Below, in pieces: positions 25,116 through 33,495 of a DNA stretch of 53,826 bases. The notes below the pieces were generated by a model. It did not search any database, was not told the origin of the DNA, and saw only the letters and a program-made list of their open reading frames with translations. This stretch comes from an uncultured Opitutaceae bacterium (lineage in GTDB: Bacteria > Verrucomicrobiota > Verrucomicrobiia > Opitutales > Opitutaceae), in the NCBI GenBank assembly GCA_903952145.1, contig CAJBES010000340.1, positions 1 to 53,826 on the forward strand. The letters run 5' to 3'. How positions within the stretch are numbered: position 1 is the stretch's first letter; the number at the start of each line of letters is the position of its first letter. The position numbers and the translations under genes are program-made.

Positions 25116-26033
25116 ATGCTGAGCCGCATGACGCCGCAACGCCCCGCCCTCATCGTCGCCGACCGCTGGCAGGATTATCAACTGCTCGATTGTGGCGACG
25201 GCCTGAAACAGGAGCGCTGGGGGGCCTACACCTTGGTGCGACCCGACCCGCAGATCATCTGGCCACGGGCGGGCGCGGCGGGAACAGACGCCAAGTGGGA
25301 TCACTGGGACGGCTTTTACCACCGCAGTGAGACTGGCGGCGGAAAATGGGAGTTTCGCCGCCCCCTGCCCGACCACTGGACCGTCCGCTACCCCTCCCTG
25401 AAACTAACCTTCAAGATCCACCCCACCAGCTTCAAGCATACCGGGCTATTCCCCGAACAGGCCGTGAACTGGGAGTGGCTCACCGCGAAGATTGTGCGAC
25501 AGGTCGCACAATCGGGCCGGCCCATCAACGTCCTCAACCTCTTCGGCTACACCGGCGCCGCCACTTGCGCCGCCGCCGCCGCCGGCGCGAGCGTCTGCCA
25601 TGTGGACGCCGCCGAGGGCATGGTCAAATGGTGCCGGGAAAATGCCACCCTGAGCGGGCTCGCCGACGCCCCCATCCGCTACATCGCCGACGACTGCCTC
25701 AAGTTTGTGCGCCGTGAGTTCAAGCGCGGCCGCCGCTACGACGCCATCATCATGGACCCCCCGACCTACGGCCGCGGCAGCACGGGCGAAATGTGGAAGC
25801 TTGAGGACCATCTCTGGCCGCTGCTCACCGAGTGCCGCCAGTTGCTCAGCGAGACGCCGCTTTTTTTCCTCATCAACGCCTATACCGCACGCCTTTCGCC
25901 GACGGTGGTGGGCAACCTCCTTGCCACGCTGCTGCCCGATCGCGGCACCATCACCGCCGGTGAAGTCGGCCTGCCCGTCCAGCGCGATGGCAAGGTGCTC
26001 CCCTGCGGCATCTACGGCCGCTGGGAGGCGTAG
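25116..26033 (+). CDS. RlmI-like class I SAM-dependent RNA methyltransferase
   Basis: 305 residues. The SAM-binding core starts at VLNLFGYTGAATCAAAAAGASVCHVDAAEGMVKWCREN, and the catalytic-type motif is IIMDPPTYGRGS (DPPxxGRG), as in RlmI/RlmK m5C-type 23S rRNA methyltransferases. The N-terminal part (WQDYQLLDCGDGLKQERWGAYTLVRPDPQI) is shortened and lacks a complete PUA domain. The substrate is probably rRNA, but the exact base cannot be stated. A start 12 bases later (25128, MTPQRPAL) is possible. It is divergent from the DUF481 gene. Confidence 0.88.
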   Translation: MLSRMTPQRPALIVADRWQDYQLLDCGDGLKQERWGAYTLVRPDPQIIWPRAGAAGTDAKWDHWDGFYHRSETGGGKWEFRRPLPDHWTVRYPSLKLTFKIHPTSFKHTGLFPEQAVNWEWLTAKIVRQVAQSGRPINVLNLFGYTGAATCAAAAAGASVCHVDAAEGMVKWCRENATLSGLADAPIRYIADDCLKFVRREFKRGRRYDAIIMDPPTYGRGSTGEMWKLEDHLWPLLTECRQLLSETPLFFLINAYTARLSPTVVGNLLATLLPDRGTITAGEVGLPVQRDGKVLPCGIYGRWEA

Positions 26034-26086
26034 AAAATCGTTCTCTTGACAGGGTCGATACACGTCACGGGACCCGCGGCCGGCCC

Positions 26087-26545
26087 CTACCGATACTGCG
26101 CCAGTTCCAGAATCACGCCGTCGGGATCAAGGAAGTAAACCAACGTCTTCTCCCCCTGATCGTGCTTTACGACCCCGACCGGCACGTGCACCGGCTCGCT
26201 GAACACCTCGACGCCCGCCGCGCGCAGCTTTGCGGTCATCGCGGCGATGTCATCCACCCGCAGTGCAATATGGCGGAGGCCCATCGTGTTGGCGCGCCGG
26301 TTGGCCGCGAAATTTTCACCCGGTGGCGACTCATAGCACAACAGCTCAATGCGCGGCTCGCCGGCCGGGGCAACGACATACGCCACCCGGCCCTTCACCC
26401 CGCTCAGCCCCACGATCCGATCGATCCACTCCCCTTCGAGCCGGGCCTCCCTCATAAGCCTGAAACCCAGCAACTTCGTGTAAAACCGCACCGACCGCGG
26501 CAGGTCGGCTACGACAATGTTGATGTGGTCGATGGCGCGGATCAT
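26087..26545 (-). CDS. VOC-superfamily (glyoxalase-like) protein
   Basis: 152 residues. Two beta-alpha-beta-beta-beta units are visible: AIDHINIVVADLPRSVRFYTKLLGFRL and MGLRHIALRVDDIAAMTAKLRAAGVEV. Metal ligands appear to be His7, Glu in RIELLCYE, His in GLRHIAL and Glu in VILELAQY, so a divalent metal site is intact. The substrate is unknown; methylmalonyl-CoA epimerase, dioxygenase or glyoxalase roles are possible. It starts 10 bp after the stop of the S9-like gene and is translated from the same transcript. Confidence 0.88.
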   Translation of the reverse strand: MIRAIDHINIVVADLPRSVRFYTKLLGFRLMREARLEGEWIDRIVGLSGVKGRVAYVVAPAGEPRIELLCYESPPGENFAANRRANTMGLRHIALRVDDIAAMTAKLRAAGVEVFSEPVHVPVGVVKHDQGEKTLVYFLDPDGVILELAQYR

Positions 26546-26555
26546 GCAACGGGCC

Positions 26556-28547
26556 TCATTTGTCCGCCGGCATGTGCCTCTGCAGGAAAGCGAGTGTGTC
26601 GTTCATGTATTTCGCCAGTGTCAAATACCCATAGCGCTCATCGTATTTGTTGAGAAATTCGACTTTGCCTCCCGCCTGCTTGAGCGCTGCGACCATATCT
26701 TTGCTTTGGTTGTAGGTCCAATTGTCGTCCAGTTTGTCATGTGTCACGAGCACGGGTGCCTTGATCTTTGCCGCCTGGTTCAGCGGTGAAATCTCCTGCA
26801 ACCATAACGCTTCGGCGCTGTTGGCGGGATCACCGAATTTCTCAACCAAGGCGACGTATTCATCCGGCATGATCCGGGATTTGTCGATCGACCGGGACCA
26901 ATCGGTGAAACCGCCGCCGTCCACCCCGCAGCAATAGGACCCGGCCTCAGTGGCCAGACTCAGCAGGGCATAACATCCCGCCAGTTTGCCTTGGCCCACA
27001 ATGCCGACCCGGGCCGGGTCGGCTAATTTCTGCGCAATGGCCCAACGCACGCCGTCAGCGCAATCGGCCACGGCGAGTTGCGCCGTCCGCTTGTCGGCCG
27101 CCGCCCGAAACGGTTCACCGTAGCCAACCGAACCACGATGATTGACCTCCAGTACGGCATAGCCGCGGCTGGCCAGAAACTGCACAAACGGGTCAAAACC
27201 CCACACATGGCGACCCCAGATGGCCGCGTGCGGCATCACCACCAGCGGTGAGTTGACCCGCCCCTTGCCCGGCGGCAGGGTGAAGTAACCATTGATCAGC
27301 GCTCCATCCCGCGCCCGGAAGCGGATCGCGCTGGTCTCGGCCATGGTCGTGGCGTCAATCCAAGGCATGCGCGCCATCAGCTTCTCCAGCTTTTGCGTCC
27401 GCCGGTCAAAGAGGTAGTAGGTGCCGGGGTCCTGCGCGCTCCAAGAGAGCACAATCAGACGCTGCAGGTCGTCGCTCATGCTGGTGATGCTGTTGACTTT
27501 TTTCGGCAGGACCCGATCCAGCGCCACTTGGACCTCCGCCAAACCCGGGTCCAACCAAAGCACGCGCGGATACTCCGTCATGTAGCGCACCCCCAGCATC
27601 GCGCGCTCTTTTGGGGAATAAATCAGCCCCTGGAGACTGACCCCATTCGTTTGGGCGGTGTAGGCGGGATGGACGATGTCGTATTTCTTGTGCGCGATAA
27701 CCGGTTCGCCGAGGCTGTGCTGGCGCAAATCATAAGGATAAACGCCCCAAGTGCCGTCCGGTGTAATCCGGCCGACATACAGCGTGCCGCTGTCCGCGGA
27801 GAAGCCGAGGGGATATGCCTGCGGATCGTTCCAGTCCAGACCCGGCAGCGGGCCCCAGCCCGCCTGGTCGTCCGCGCGGTACAGTGTGCGGTATTTTGTG
27901 CCCTTGATTTCCTTGGCCGCCTTTACCTGCCCGCCTGAAGTGACAACCCAATCCACCACGCTGCCGGGATTCTCGACTACACGCGTCACTGGATCCGGGG
28001 CGGTGTCGGCATCCATGCCTTGGCTCATGCCGGAGACCGTGTTCGGTGTAATCTCCTGCACAAACGGCCGGTCTGGGTAAAAGTAAGATACGTTGCGTCC
28101 CATACCCTCGCCGGTGGCAATCTCCTTCCCGGTCATCAGCACCCGGCCGGCCTTCTCGTCGAGGAAACGGTGGAGCAACCTGCCACCGCGAATATTAGAC
28201 CGGCCGTTACGGCCATCTCGGTCAATCGCCGTGTAGGTGCCGGTCCTGGGCACGCTGTAGATGAACCGGTGGTTGTTGGCCCAAAAAAAACTCGAACTTT
28301 GAACCATGGCTTTGTCCAGGCCCAGCAACTCCAGCCCGAGCTTTTTTTTGGTCGCCAGATCGAGCAGGTAGATCCTGTGCTCGCCCTTGATCGTCTCGCC
28401 GTAGGCCAACACCTCGCCGTCGGGCGACAGGATCAGATCCTTGAAGGCGGATTCGTGGCTGAAGTCTTCGGCAGCGAGCGGCTCGCCCTGGACTGTTGTT
28501 GCCAAAACCAGCGCAACCAGCATCGCGCACGTGGGTATTTTATTCAT
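26556..28547 (-). CDS. S9 prolyl-oligopeptidase-like protein lacking catalytic Ser and His
   Basis: 663 residues from ATG at 28547 (MNKIPTCAMLVALVLATTVQG), with a signal peptide of about 21 residues. Residues about 25-420 are the beta-propeller (HESAFKDLILSPDGEVLAYGE, RIYLLDLATKKK). Residues about 430-655 are the alpha/beta-hydrolase domain (FTLPPGKGRVNSPLVVMPHA, FDPFVQFLASRGYAVLEVNHRGSVGYGEPF). The nucleophile elbow should read GxSxGG, but reads GQGKLAG at residues 518-524, so the Ser is Gly520. The catalytic His in the usual DEGHG segment is Tyr639 (YDERYGYL). The acid region THDKLDDNW is kept. It is therefore predicted to be an inactive, exported, binding-type protein. The two substitutions were verified in the bases. 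Confidence 0.85.
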   Translation of the reverse strand: MNKIPTCAMLVALVLATTVQGEPLAAEDFSHESAFKDLILSPDGEVLAYGETIKGEHRIYLLDLATKKKLGLELLGLDKAMVQSSSFFWANNHRFIYSVPRTGTYTAIDRDGRNGRSNIRGGRLLHRFLDEKAGRVLMTGKEIATGEGMGRNVSYFYPDRPFVQEITPNTVSGMSQGMDADTAPDPVTRVVENPGSVVDWVVTSGGQVKAAKEIKGTKYRTLYRADDQAGWGPLPGLDWNDPQAYPLGFSADSGTLYVGRITPDGTWGVYPYDLRQHSLGEPVIAHKKYDIVHPAYTAQTNGVSLQGLIYSPKERAMLGVRYMTEYPRVLWLDPGLAEVQVALDRVLPKKVNSITSMSDDLQRLIVLSWSAQDPGTYYLFDRRTQKLEKLMARMPWIDATTMAETSAIRFRARDGALINGYFTLPPGKGRVNSPLVVMPHAAIWGRHVWGFDPFVQFLASRGYAVLEVNHRGSVGYGEPFRAAADKRTAQLAVADCADGVRWAIAQKLADPARVGIVGQGKLAGCYALLSLATEAGSYCCGVDGGGFTDWSRSIDKSRIMPDEYVALVEKFGDPANSAEALWLQEISPLNQAAKIKAPVLVTHDKLDDNWTYNQSKDMVAALKQAGGKVEFLNKYDERYGYLTLAKYMNDTLAFLQRHMPADK

Positions 28548-28612
28548 GGGAAGGGGAAAGACTGTCCATTTTTGCCGCGACTTCGCCCAAGGGAAAGCTT
28601 TTCTCATGGGCC
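28548..28612. promoter_or_regulatory. 65-bp divergent promoter region
   Basis: Separates the S9-like gene start (minus) from the SIS gene start (plus). It should hold two promoters. No distinct box or dyad is clear. Confidence 0.35.
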
Positions 28613-29341
28613 ATGAGCTCACTCGCCGATACTTTCTACCACCGCGCAATGGCGCTGATCGCCTCCGCCCGTGAAAAAAACACCCCCATACTCCGGACCC
28701 TCGCCCCGCTCATCGGCCGCTCGCTGGCCGGCGGCGGCATGCTGCACGTCTTCGGCAGCGGCCACAGCGACGTCATTGCCCGCGAGATCATCGGCCGCGC
28801 CGGCGGCCTCGTCTGCGTCAATGGCATCATCGATCCCACCGGGGGGTTCATTGAAAACCTCGTCGGCTACGGCACCGCACTCGCCGGCCGTTACGACCGC
28901 CAACATCAGCTTCTCCCGGGCGAGACCGTGATCGTCATCTCCAACTCCGGCAAAAATTCCTCCCCCATCGAGGTCGCGCTCTATGCGAAACAAAAGGGCC
29001 TTAATGTCGTGGGTCTCTGCTCCGCCGCCATGTCCGCGACGGCAGCCACCGTTCATCCCGGGGGCCAGCGCCTCCATGAGATCGCCGACCAGGTGCTCGA
29101 CAATCTCGGTGTGCCCGGTGACACCATCATCGACACCGGCGGCGGCCTGATGTCCGGCCCCACTTCCACCCTGGTCAGCGCCATGCTGCTGAATCTCCTC
29201 ATGCTTGAGGTCATGGAGTGGATGAAGACCAATGGGCACCCCCTGCCCGTCCTGCGCAGCCAGAATCTGCCTGGGGCCATCGAGCACAACCGCGTCGTCG
29301 GCGACGCCTACCAGCACCGGCTCAGCCGCCAACTCGCCTGA
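28613..29341 (+). CDS. SIS-domain sugar isomerase-like protein (UPF0309 type)
   Basis: 242 residues from ATG at 28613 (MSSLADTFYHRAMALIA). The SIS fold is recognised by GGGMLHVFGSGHSDVIAREIIGRAGGLV (phosphosugar-binding loop GSGHS), LLPGETVIVISNSGKNSSPIEVALYAKQKG (SNSG loop) and NVVGLCS. It ends LPVLRSQNLPGAIEHNR, typical of the UPF0309/'sugar isomerase domain' family related to N-acetylmuramic acid 6-phosphate etherases. It probably acts on phosphorylated amino sugars. It is followed after 72 bp by a BadF/NAGK-type kinase on the same strand, so the two may phosphorylate and then process an amino sugar. Confidence 0.87.
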   Translation: MSSLADTFYHRAMALIASAREKNTPILRTLAPLIGRSLAGGGMLHVFGSGHSDVIAREIIGRAGGLVCVNGIIDPTGGFIENLVGYGTALAGRYDRQHQLLPGETVIVISNSGKNSSPIEVALYAKQKGLNVVGLCSAAMSATAATVHPGGQRLHEIADQVLDNLGVPGDTIIDTGGGLMSGPTSTLVSAMLLNLLMLEVMEWMKTNGHPLPVLRSQNLPGAIEHNRVVGDAYQHRLSRQLA

Positions 29342-29413
29342 GTGTCAGTGAAACGCCGCCCGGCATTCGGTGCCGCGGTTTGAGCTTGGGCTGTATACCC
29401 TTCCCTGCTTTCC

Positions 29414-30331
29414 GTGTCTGCCGTGGACACACCGGTATTCAAGATCGGCATCGATGGTGGCGGCACCAAAACCGAATTCATCCTGACGGATGCAACCGGA
29501 GCCATTACAGCCCGCCGGCTCGCGCCCGGCTGCAATCCCAGCCTCATTGCCCACGAGACCGTCCACACCCTCATCGTGGAAAACCTGCGCGCACTCACCG
29601 CTGCCGCGCAGCAACACCACCCCAATGCCCGGATTGCGCATACGCTGTTTTGCATGGCCGGCAGCCCGGCGTTCTGGCGTGAATTTGGTGCGCAACTGAC
29701 CTTCTGCGGTCAGGTGCAGACCTGCGGCGACTCCATCCCCGTGCTCGAACTCGCCACCGGCGGCGCGCCCGGCCTCGTGCTGCACAGTGGCACCGGCTCG
29801 TTTGTCGCCGCCCGCGCACCCGACGATTCCATTCACTATGCCGGTGGGCTGGGCTGGCGTTTCGGCGACCCTGGCAGCGCCCATGATCTCGGCCGCCGCG
29901 CCGTCGCCCGCACCCAGCTCGAACTGCAGGGCTGGGCCGACCGTTCCGCCCTCAGCCGGGCCGTTTGCACCGCGACCGGCTGCAACGATGCCCCTGCGCT
30001 TTCGCGTCATTTTTATACTCCCGCCACCTCGCATGTCGCGGTCGCCGGGCTGGCCCCCCATGTAACCGCTGCGGCGGCGGCTGGTGATCCTGCCGCGGTG
30101 GCAATTTTTGAGGAATCCCTCGGCGGACTCGCCGCCCTTGCCACCATGGTGGTCAACCGTCTCTTTACCCCTTCGCTCCAAGGGAAAATTCCCTGCGGCC
30201 TGAGCGGCGCCATCCTGCAGACGTCCCTCGCCCTCGCCTTGCTGGAAAAATCACCCGGTTCCCGTGTGGCCTTCCGCCTCATCACGGATCCGCCCATCGA
30301 GGGCGTGCGCCGGATGCTTGCCCGTCTCTGA
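29414..30331 (+). CDS. BadF/BadG-type ATPase, probable N-acetylglucosamine kinase
   Basis: 305 residues from GTG at 29414, or GTG at 29423. FKIGIDGGGTKTEFILTDATG is the phosphate-1 loop of the actin/hexokinase fold, VLHSGTGSFVAAR is the phosphate-2 loop, and GLGWRFGDPGSAHDLGRRAV is the family segment that follows it. The adenosine region is near GLSGAILQ. This is the layout of bacterial NAGK-like proteins of PF01869. It probably phosphorylates an N-acetylhexosamine released from wall or chitin turnover. Pairing with the SIS gene supports this; the exact sugar is inferred. Confidence 0.85.
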   Translation: MSAVDTPVFKIGIDGGGTKTEFILTDATGAITARRLAPGCNPSLIAHETVHTLIVENLRALTAAAQQHHPNARIAHTLFCMAGSPAFWREFGAQLTFCGQVQTCGDSIPVLELATGGAPGLVLHSGTGSFVAARAPDDSIHYAGGLGWRFGDPGSAHDLGRRAVARTQLELQGWADRSALSRAVCTATGCNDAPALSRHFYTPATSHVAVAGLAPHVTAAAAAGDPAAVAIFEESLGGLAALATMVVNRLFTPSLQGKIPCGLSGAILQTSLALALLEKSPGSRVAFRLITDPPIEGVRRMLARL

Positions 30332-30418
30332 CTCGCCTTTTCCCTGCACCCAAAGCTCCGCTCACACGCGCGGCCTGCTCAACCATCCGGCGAGCCAATA
30401 ACTACAGGGTCTTGGGCC

Positions 30419-31333
30419 TTACCAGCGCGGAGCCGTGCCGGGCGGCCGGATGTATTCCTGCGGGTGGACCAGCTTGCGCGCAAAGGGATTGGCCCGCACC
30501 AGCAGCTCCGGTGAGGCGTGGTAACCCCAGCGCGTGCGATTCCAGGACGAGCCGTAACGATACACACTGATGCGGCGCTCGCCGGGATTCACGCGCCGCG
30601 CCGAACCATGGCAGGTGGCGTCCACAAACACGATGGCATCACCCGCCTGCAGGTGCACCTCGACCGCCCCGGCCACGCCGTCGACCGAACCGCCGCCGGT
30701 GCCGTCCTGCCATTCGGCCTCCCGCTTGGGTTTGAGGAACTCAGGGTGAATGATGTTCGATTTGTGCGAACCCGGGATGACCATGGTGGCACCGTCGCCG
30801 GGCCCGATATCGGTGAAGGCCATGAGCACGTTGATCTGGTTGCACTGAAACCGGCCGTTGTGATAGCCGAACGACATGCGCTTGGCGCGATCGTGGCCGC
30901 CCGCGTGCAGCGTGATGGACTCGCCGGGCCCGCGAATCGTGAAAAAATTCTCGTCGATGAAGGCCGGGCCGTGATGGTAATCGAAGGTGTCGTGGCCACC
31001 GATGAAGCGCAGCACGTGGTTGATGTAATTTGGGTGGTCGATCATCCGCTCGAACGCGCCGCCCAGCTCATAGACCTGCTGGTAACTGATGCCGCGGTGT
31101 TCGGGGTGATCCTCGCGCTGCACCCAACCGTGCCAGCCCTTCCGCGGCAGCGCGCGCGGGATGCCGTCGATGCGGGCATTCGCATCCGCAACTTCCTCGT
31201 GGGAGAGGACGCCCCGAAGGACGACGAAACCGTTCAGGTCGAAAAGGTATTCCTCGAGGGCCGTCGGCACGCGGGCCTCAGGCACATTCACGACGGGCGG
31301 GATGGTGTGGTGGGGTTCAAAGCGGGGTTCCAT
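30419..31333 (-). CDS. Phytanoyl-CoA dioxygenase (PhyH) family protein, copy 1
   Basis: 304 residues. The double-stranded beta-helix segments are YLFDLNGFVVLRGVLSHEEVADAN at the N-terminus, then ITLHAGGHDRAKRMSFGY, NVLMAFTDIGPGDGATMVIPGSHKSN and GDAIVFVDATCHGSARRVNPGERRI. The iron ligands are likely the His/Asp of HAGGHD and the His of CHGSARR, with the later Arg binding 2-oxoglutarate. Such proteins hydroxylate small substrates using Fe(II) and 2-oxoglutarate; the substrate is unknown. It is divergent from an AraC regulator over 71 bp and so probably controlled by it. Confidence 0.85.
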   Translation of the reverse strand: MEPRFEPHHTIPPVVNVPEARVPTALEEYLFDLNGFVVLRGVLSHEEVADANARIDGIPRALPRKGWHGWVQREDHPEHRGISYQQVYELGGAFERMIDHPNYINHVLRFIGGHDTFDYHHGPAFIDENFFTIRGPGESITLHAGGHDRAKRMSFGYHNGRFQCNQINVLMAFTDIGPGDGATMVIPGSHKSNIIHPEFLKPKREAEWQDGTGGGSVDGVAGAVEVHLQAGDAIVFVDATCHGSARRVNPGERRISVYRYGSSWNRTRWGYHASPELLVRANPFARKLVHPQEYIRPPGTAPRW

Positions 31334-31404
31334 GCACCCAACATAGTCGAACTATCCAAAAATATCTTTCCGTTTAATCCCAAGTTATTCTTTAATAGTA
31401 ACCC
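31334..31404. promoter_or_regulatory. AT-rich divergent promoter region (PhyH / AraC)
   Basis: 71 bp between the PhyH start (minus) and AraC start (plus), clearly richer in A+T than the flanks (ccaaaaatatctttccgttt, ttctttaatag). Must contain both promoters; boxes are not unambiguous. Confidence 0.5.
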
Positions 31405-32262
31405 ATGCCCACCACCACCTCCGCCCGCCCCAGCGACCGCCACGAGCAGGCCCATGGCTTCCGCATCTGGCGGATGATTAACGCAGGCATGATGGACGCT
31501 CCGCACACCCACCCTGACATTGAGGTGAACTATCTCCACGCGGGCGGTTTTTCCTATCTCCACGGCGGCACGGTCGTGCCGGTCGAGGCCGGGCGCTTCA
31601 CGGTGCTGTGGGGCGGCGTGCCGCATCAGACCATTGCGCCGGGCATAGTCGGCGAGGGCATCTGGTGCACGCTGCCGCTCGGCTGGTTCCTGCAATGGCG
31701 GCTGCCCAACGCCCTTTCCGACCGGTTGCTGCGCGGCGAAATCGTCTCAAGCCCGCCGGCGGCGACCGACCGGTTGCTGCTGGAGCGCTGGCTCACGGAT
31801 GCCGCCAGCGGCGAACCCGCCCGCCAACGCGTGCTGCAATTGGAAATGGAGGCCCGCTTCCACCGGCTTGCCCTTGGCACCACGACCGGCCGGCGCGGCG
31901 CCAGCCCGCAGGCGGATGCGGCCGGGGCCGGACAGATCACGCGGGTGACGCGCTTCATCGCCCAGCACTACCGTGAACCGCTGACCGTGCAGGCCATCGC
32001 CGACCATGTGCAGCTCCACCCCAAATACCTGATGCGTGTTTTCAAGCAACAATGCGGCGCGAGCGTTTGGGAATACCTCACGCGGCTGCGTGTGTCGCAC
32101 GCCCAGCGGTTACTCATCACCTCCGACCTAAAGGTGCTCGACGTCGCGATGGAGAGCGGTTTTTCGTCTGTGGCTCCGTTTTATGCGGCGTTCGCGGCCC
32201 ACACCCCCGGGTTTCGTCCGCTGGATTACCGGCGCCGGCACCGGCCCGCGGCTGGCCACTGA
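31405..32262 (+). CDS. AraC-family transcriptional regulator with cupin sensor
   Basis: 285 residues. Residues about 25-95 form a cupin-like sensor (APHTHPDIEVNYLHAGGFSYLHGG, VEAGRFTVLWGGVPHQTI). Residues about 180-280 form the two AraC helix-turn-helix motifs (PLTVQAIADHVQLHPKYLMRVFKQQCGAS and LKVLDVAMESGFSSVAPFYAAF, then FRPLDYRRR). A sugar or sugar derivative should be sensed. It is followed after 14 bp by a Gfo/Idh/MocA gene and is divergent from a PhyH gene, forming a small regulated carbohydrate locus. Confidence 0.92.
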   Translation: MPTTTSARPSDRHEQAHGFRIWRMINAGMMDAPHTHPDIEVNYLHAGGFSYLHGGTVVPVEAGRFTVLWGGVPHQTIAPGIVGEGIWCTLPLGWFLQWRLPNALSDRLLRGEIVSSPPAATDRLLLERWLTDAASGEPARQRVLQLEMEARFHRLALGTTTGRRGASPQADAAGAGQITRVTRFIAQHYREPLTVQAIADHVQLHPKYLMRVFKQQCGASVWEYLTRLRVSHAQRLLITSDLKVLDVAMESGFSSVAPFYAAFAAHTPGFRPLDYRRRHRPAAGH

Positions 32263-32276
32263 TCCCTTTTCCTCCT

Positions 32277-33458
32277 ATGAAACATCCCGACCTGCAAATC
32301 GGTGTCATCGGCTCCGGCGGCCGCGGCATCAATCTCTCCCGCAACGCCCATCAACCCGGTCGCGGCGCCCGCATCGTCGCCTGTTGCGACCTCAGCCCGG
32401 CCACGCTGGAGCGCAACCGCACGGATTTCGGCGCGGACCTTTTTACCACGCATGACTACCGTGCGCTGCTCGCGCGGGACCTCGACGCGGTCATCATCGC
32501 CACGCCCGATTTTCTGCACGAGGAGCAGGCCCTGGCGACCCTGGCGCTCGGGCTGCCCCTTTATCTGGAAAAACCCATGGCGCTCAGCACCGCCGCCTGC
32601 GACCGCATCCTCGCCGCAGCCAAAAAACACCGCGCGCGACTCTACGTCGGCCATAACATGCGCCACATGGCGTTTGTCCGGAAAATGAAGTCACTGATCG
32701 ACGACGGCGCCATCGGCGCGGTCAAGGCCTGTTGGTGCCGGCACTTTGTCGGCCACGGCGGCGATTTCTACTTTCGCGACTGGCACGCCGAGCGCCGTTA
32801 CTGCCACGGCCTGCTCCTGCAGAAGGCCGCCCACGATATTGACGTCATCCACTGGCTGTGTGGCGGCTACAGCCGGTTGGTCAATGCGCTCGGCGCACTC
32901 ACGCTTTACGGCGATCTGCCAGGGCGGAAGTCCGCCACGCCCGGGCCGCGCAAGGTCACGGCGGCCGAACTGCACTACACGCTCTTCCCGCCCACGAAGA
33001 TGCGCGGTCTCAACCATCGCATTGATGTCGAGGATCTGAGTTCCATGCAGATGCGGCTCGATAACGGCGTCTTTGCCACCTACGCGCAGTGCCACTACAC
33101 GCCCGACTACTGGCGCAACTACACCGTCATCGGCACCGAAGGCCGCCTGGAAAACTTTGGCAACGGTGAACCCGGCACCCACCTCCGTCTTTGGAACCGC
33201 CGCGCCAGCTGGAACCCGCGGGGAGATGTCACCCATAAGATTCCCGTGGCGCGCGGCTCGCACGGTGGCGCCGACCCGAAAATTGTCGGCGAGTTTCTTC
33301 GCTTCGTGCGGGAGGGCGGCGGGACCGACACCTCGCCCCTCGCCGCGCGCGAGAGCATTGCCGCCGGCTGCGCCGCCACCGAGTCCCTGCGCCACGGCGG
33401 CATTCCACAGCGCGTGCCACCCGTGCCCGCGCGCCTCGCCGGCTATTTCACCCACTGA
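32277..33458 (+). CDS. Gfo/Idh/MocA-family oxidoreductase
   Basis: 393 residues from ATG at 32277 (MKHPDLQIGVIGSGGRGINLSRN), 14 bp after the AraC stop, so translation is coupled or nearly so. The Rossmann NAD(P) domain has IGVIGSGGRGI, the DAVIIATPDFLHEEQAL strand-turn and the hallmark YLEKPMALS near residue 100. The second domain has HDIDVIHWLCGG, in which the Asp and His of HDIDVIHW are usual catalytic residues. It is a cytoplasmic sugar oxidoreductase. The sugar is unknown; regulation is by the co-transcribed AraC. Confidence 0.92.
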   Translation: MKHPDLQIGVIGSGGRGINLSRNAHQPGRGARIVACCDLSPATLERNRTDFGADLFTTHDYRALLARDLDAVIIATPDFLHEEQALATLALGLPLYLEKPMALSTAACDRILAAAKKHRARLYVGHNMRHMAFVRKMKSLIDDGAIGAVKACWCRHFVGHGGDFYFRDWHAERRYCHGLLLQKAAHDIDVIHWLCGGYSRLVNALGALTLYGDLPGRKSATPGPRKVTAAELHYTLFPPTKMRGLNHRIDVEDLSSMQMRLDNGVFATYAQCHYTPDYWRNYTVIGTEGRLENFGNGEPGTHLRLWNRRASWNPRGDVTHKIPVARGSHGGADPKIVGEFLRFVREGGGTDTSPLAARESIAAGCAATESLRHGGIPQRVPPVPARLAGYFTH

Positions 33459-33495
33459 AGGTTGGGTGATCATTACCCGCTGCGCTTCGCGCCGC

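Noticed and set aside
26046-26051. TTGACA -35 box after the RlmI-like gene
   Set aside because: No -10 follows at a proper spacing and both flanking genes end here.
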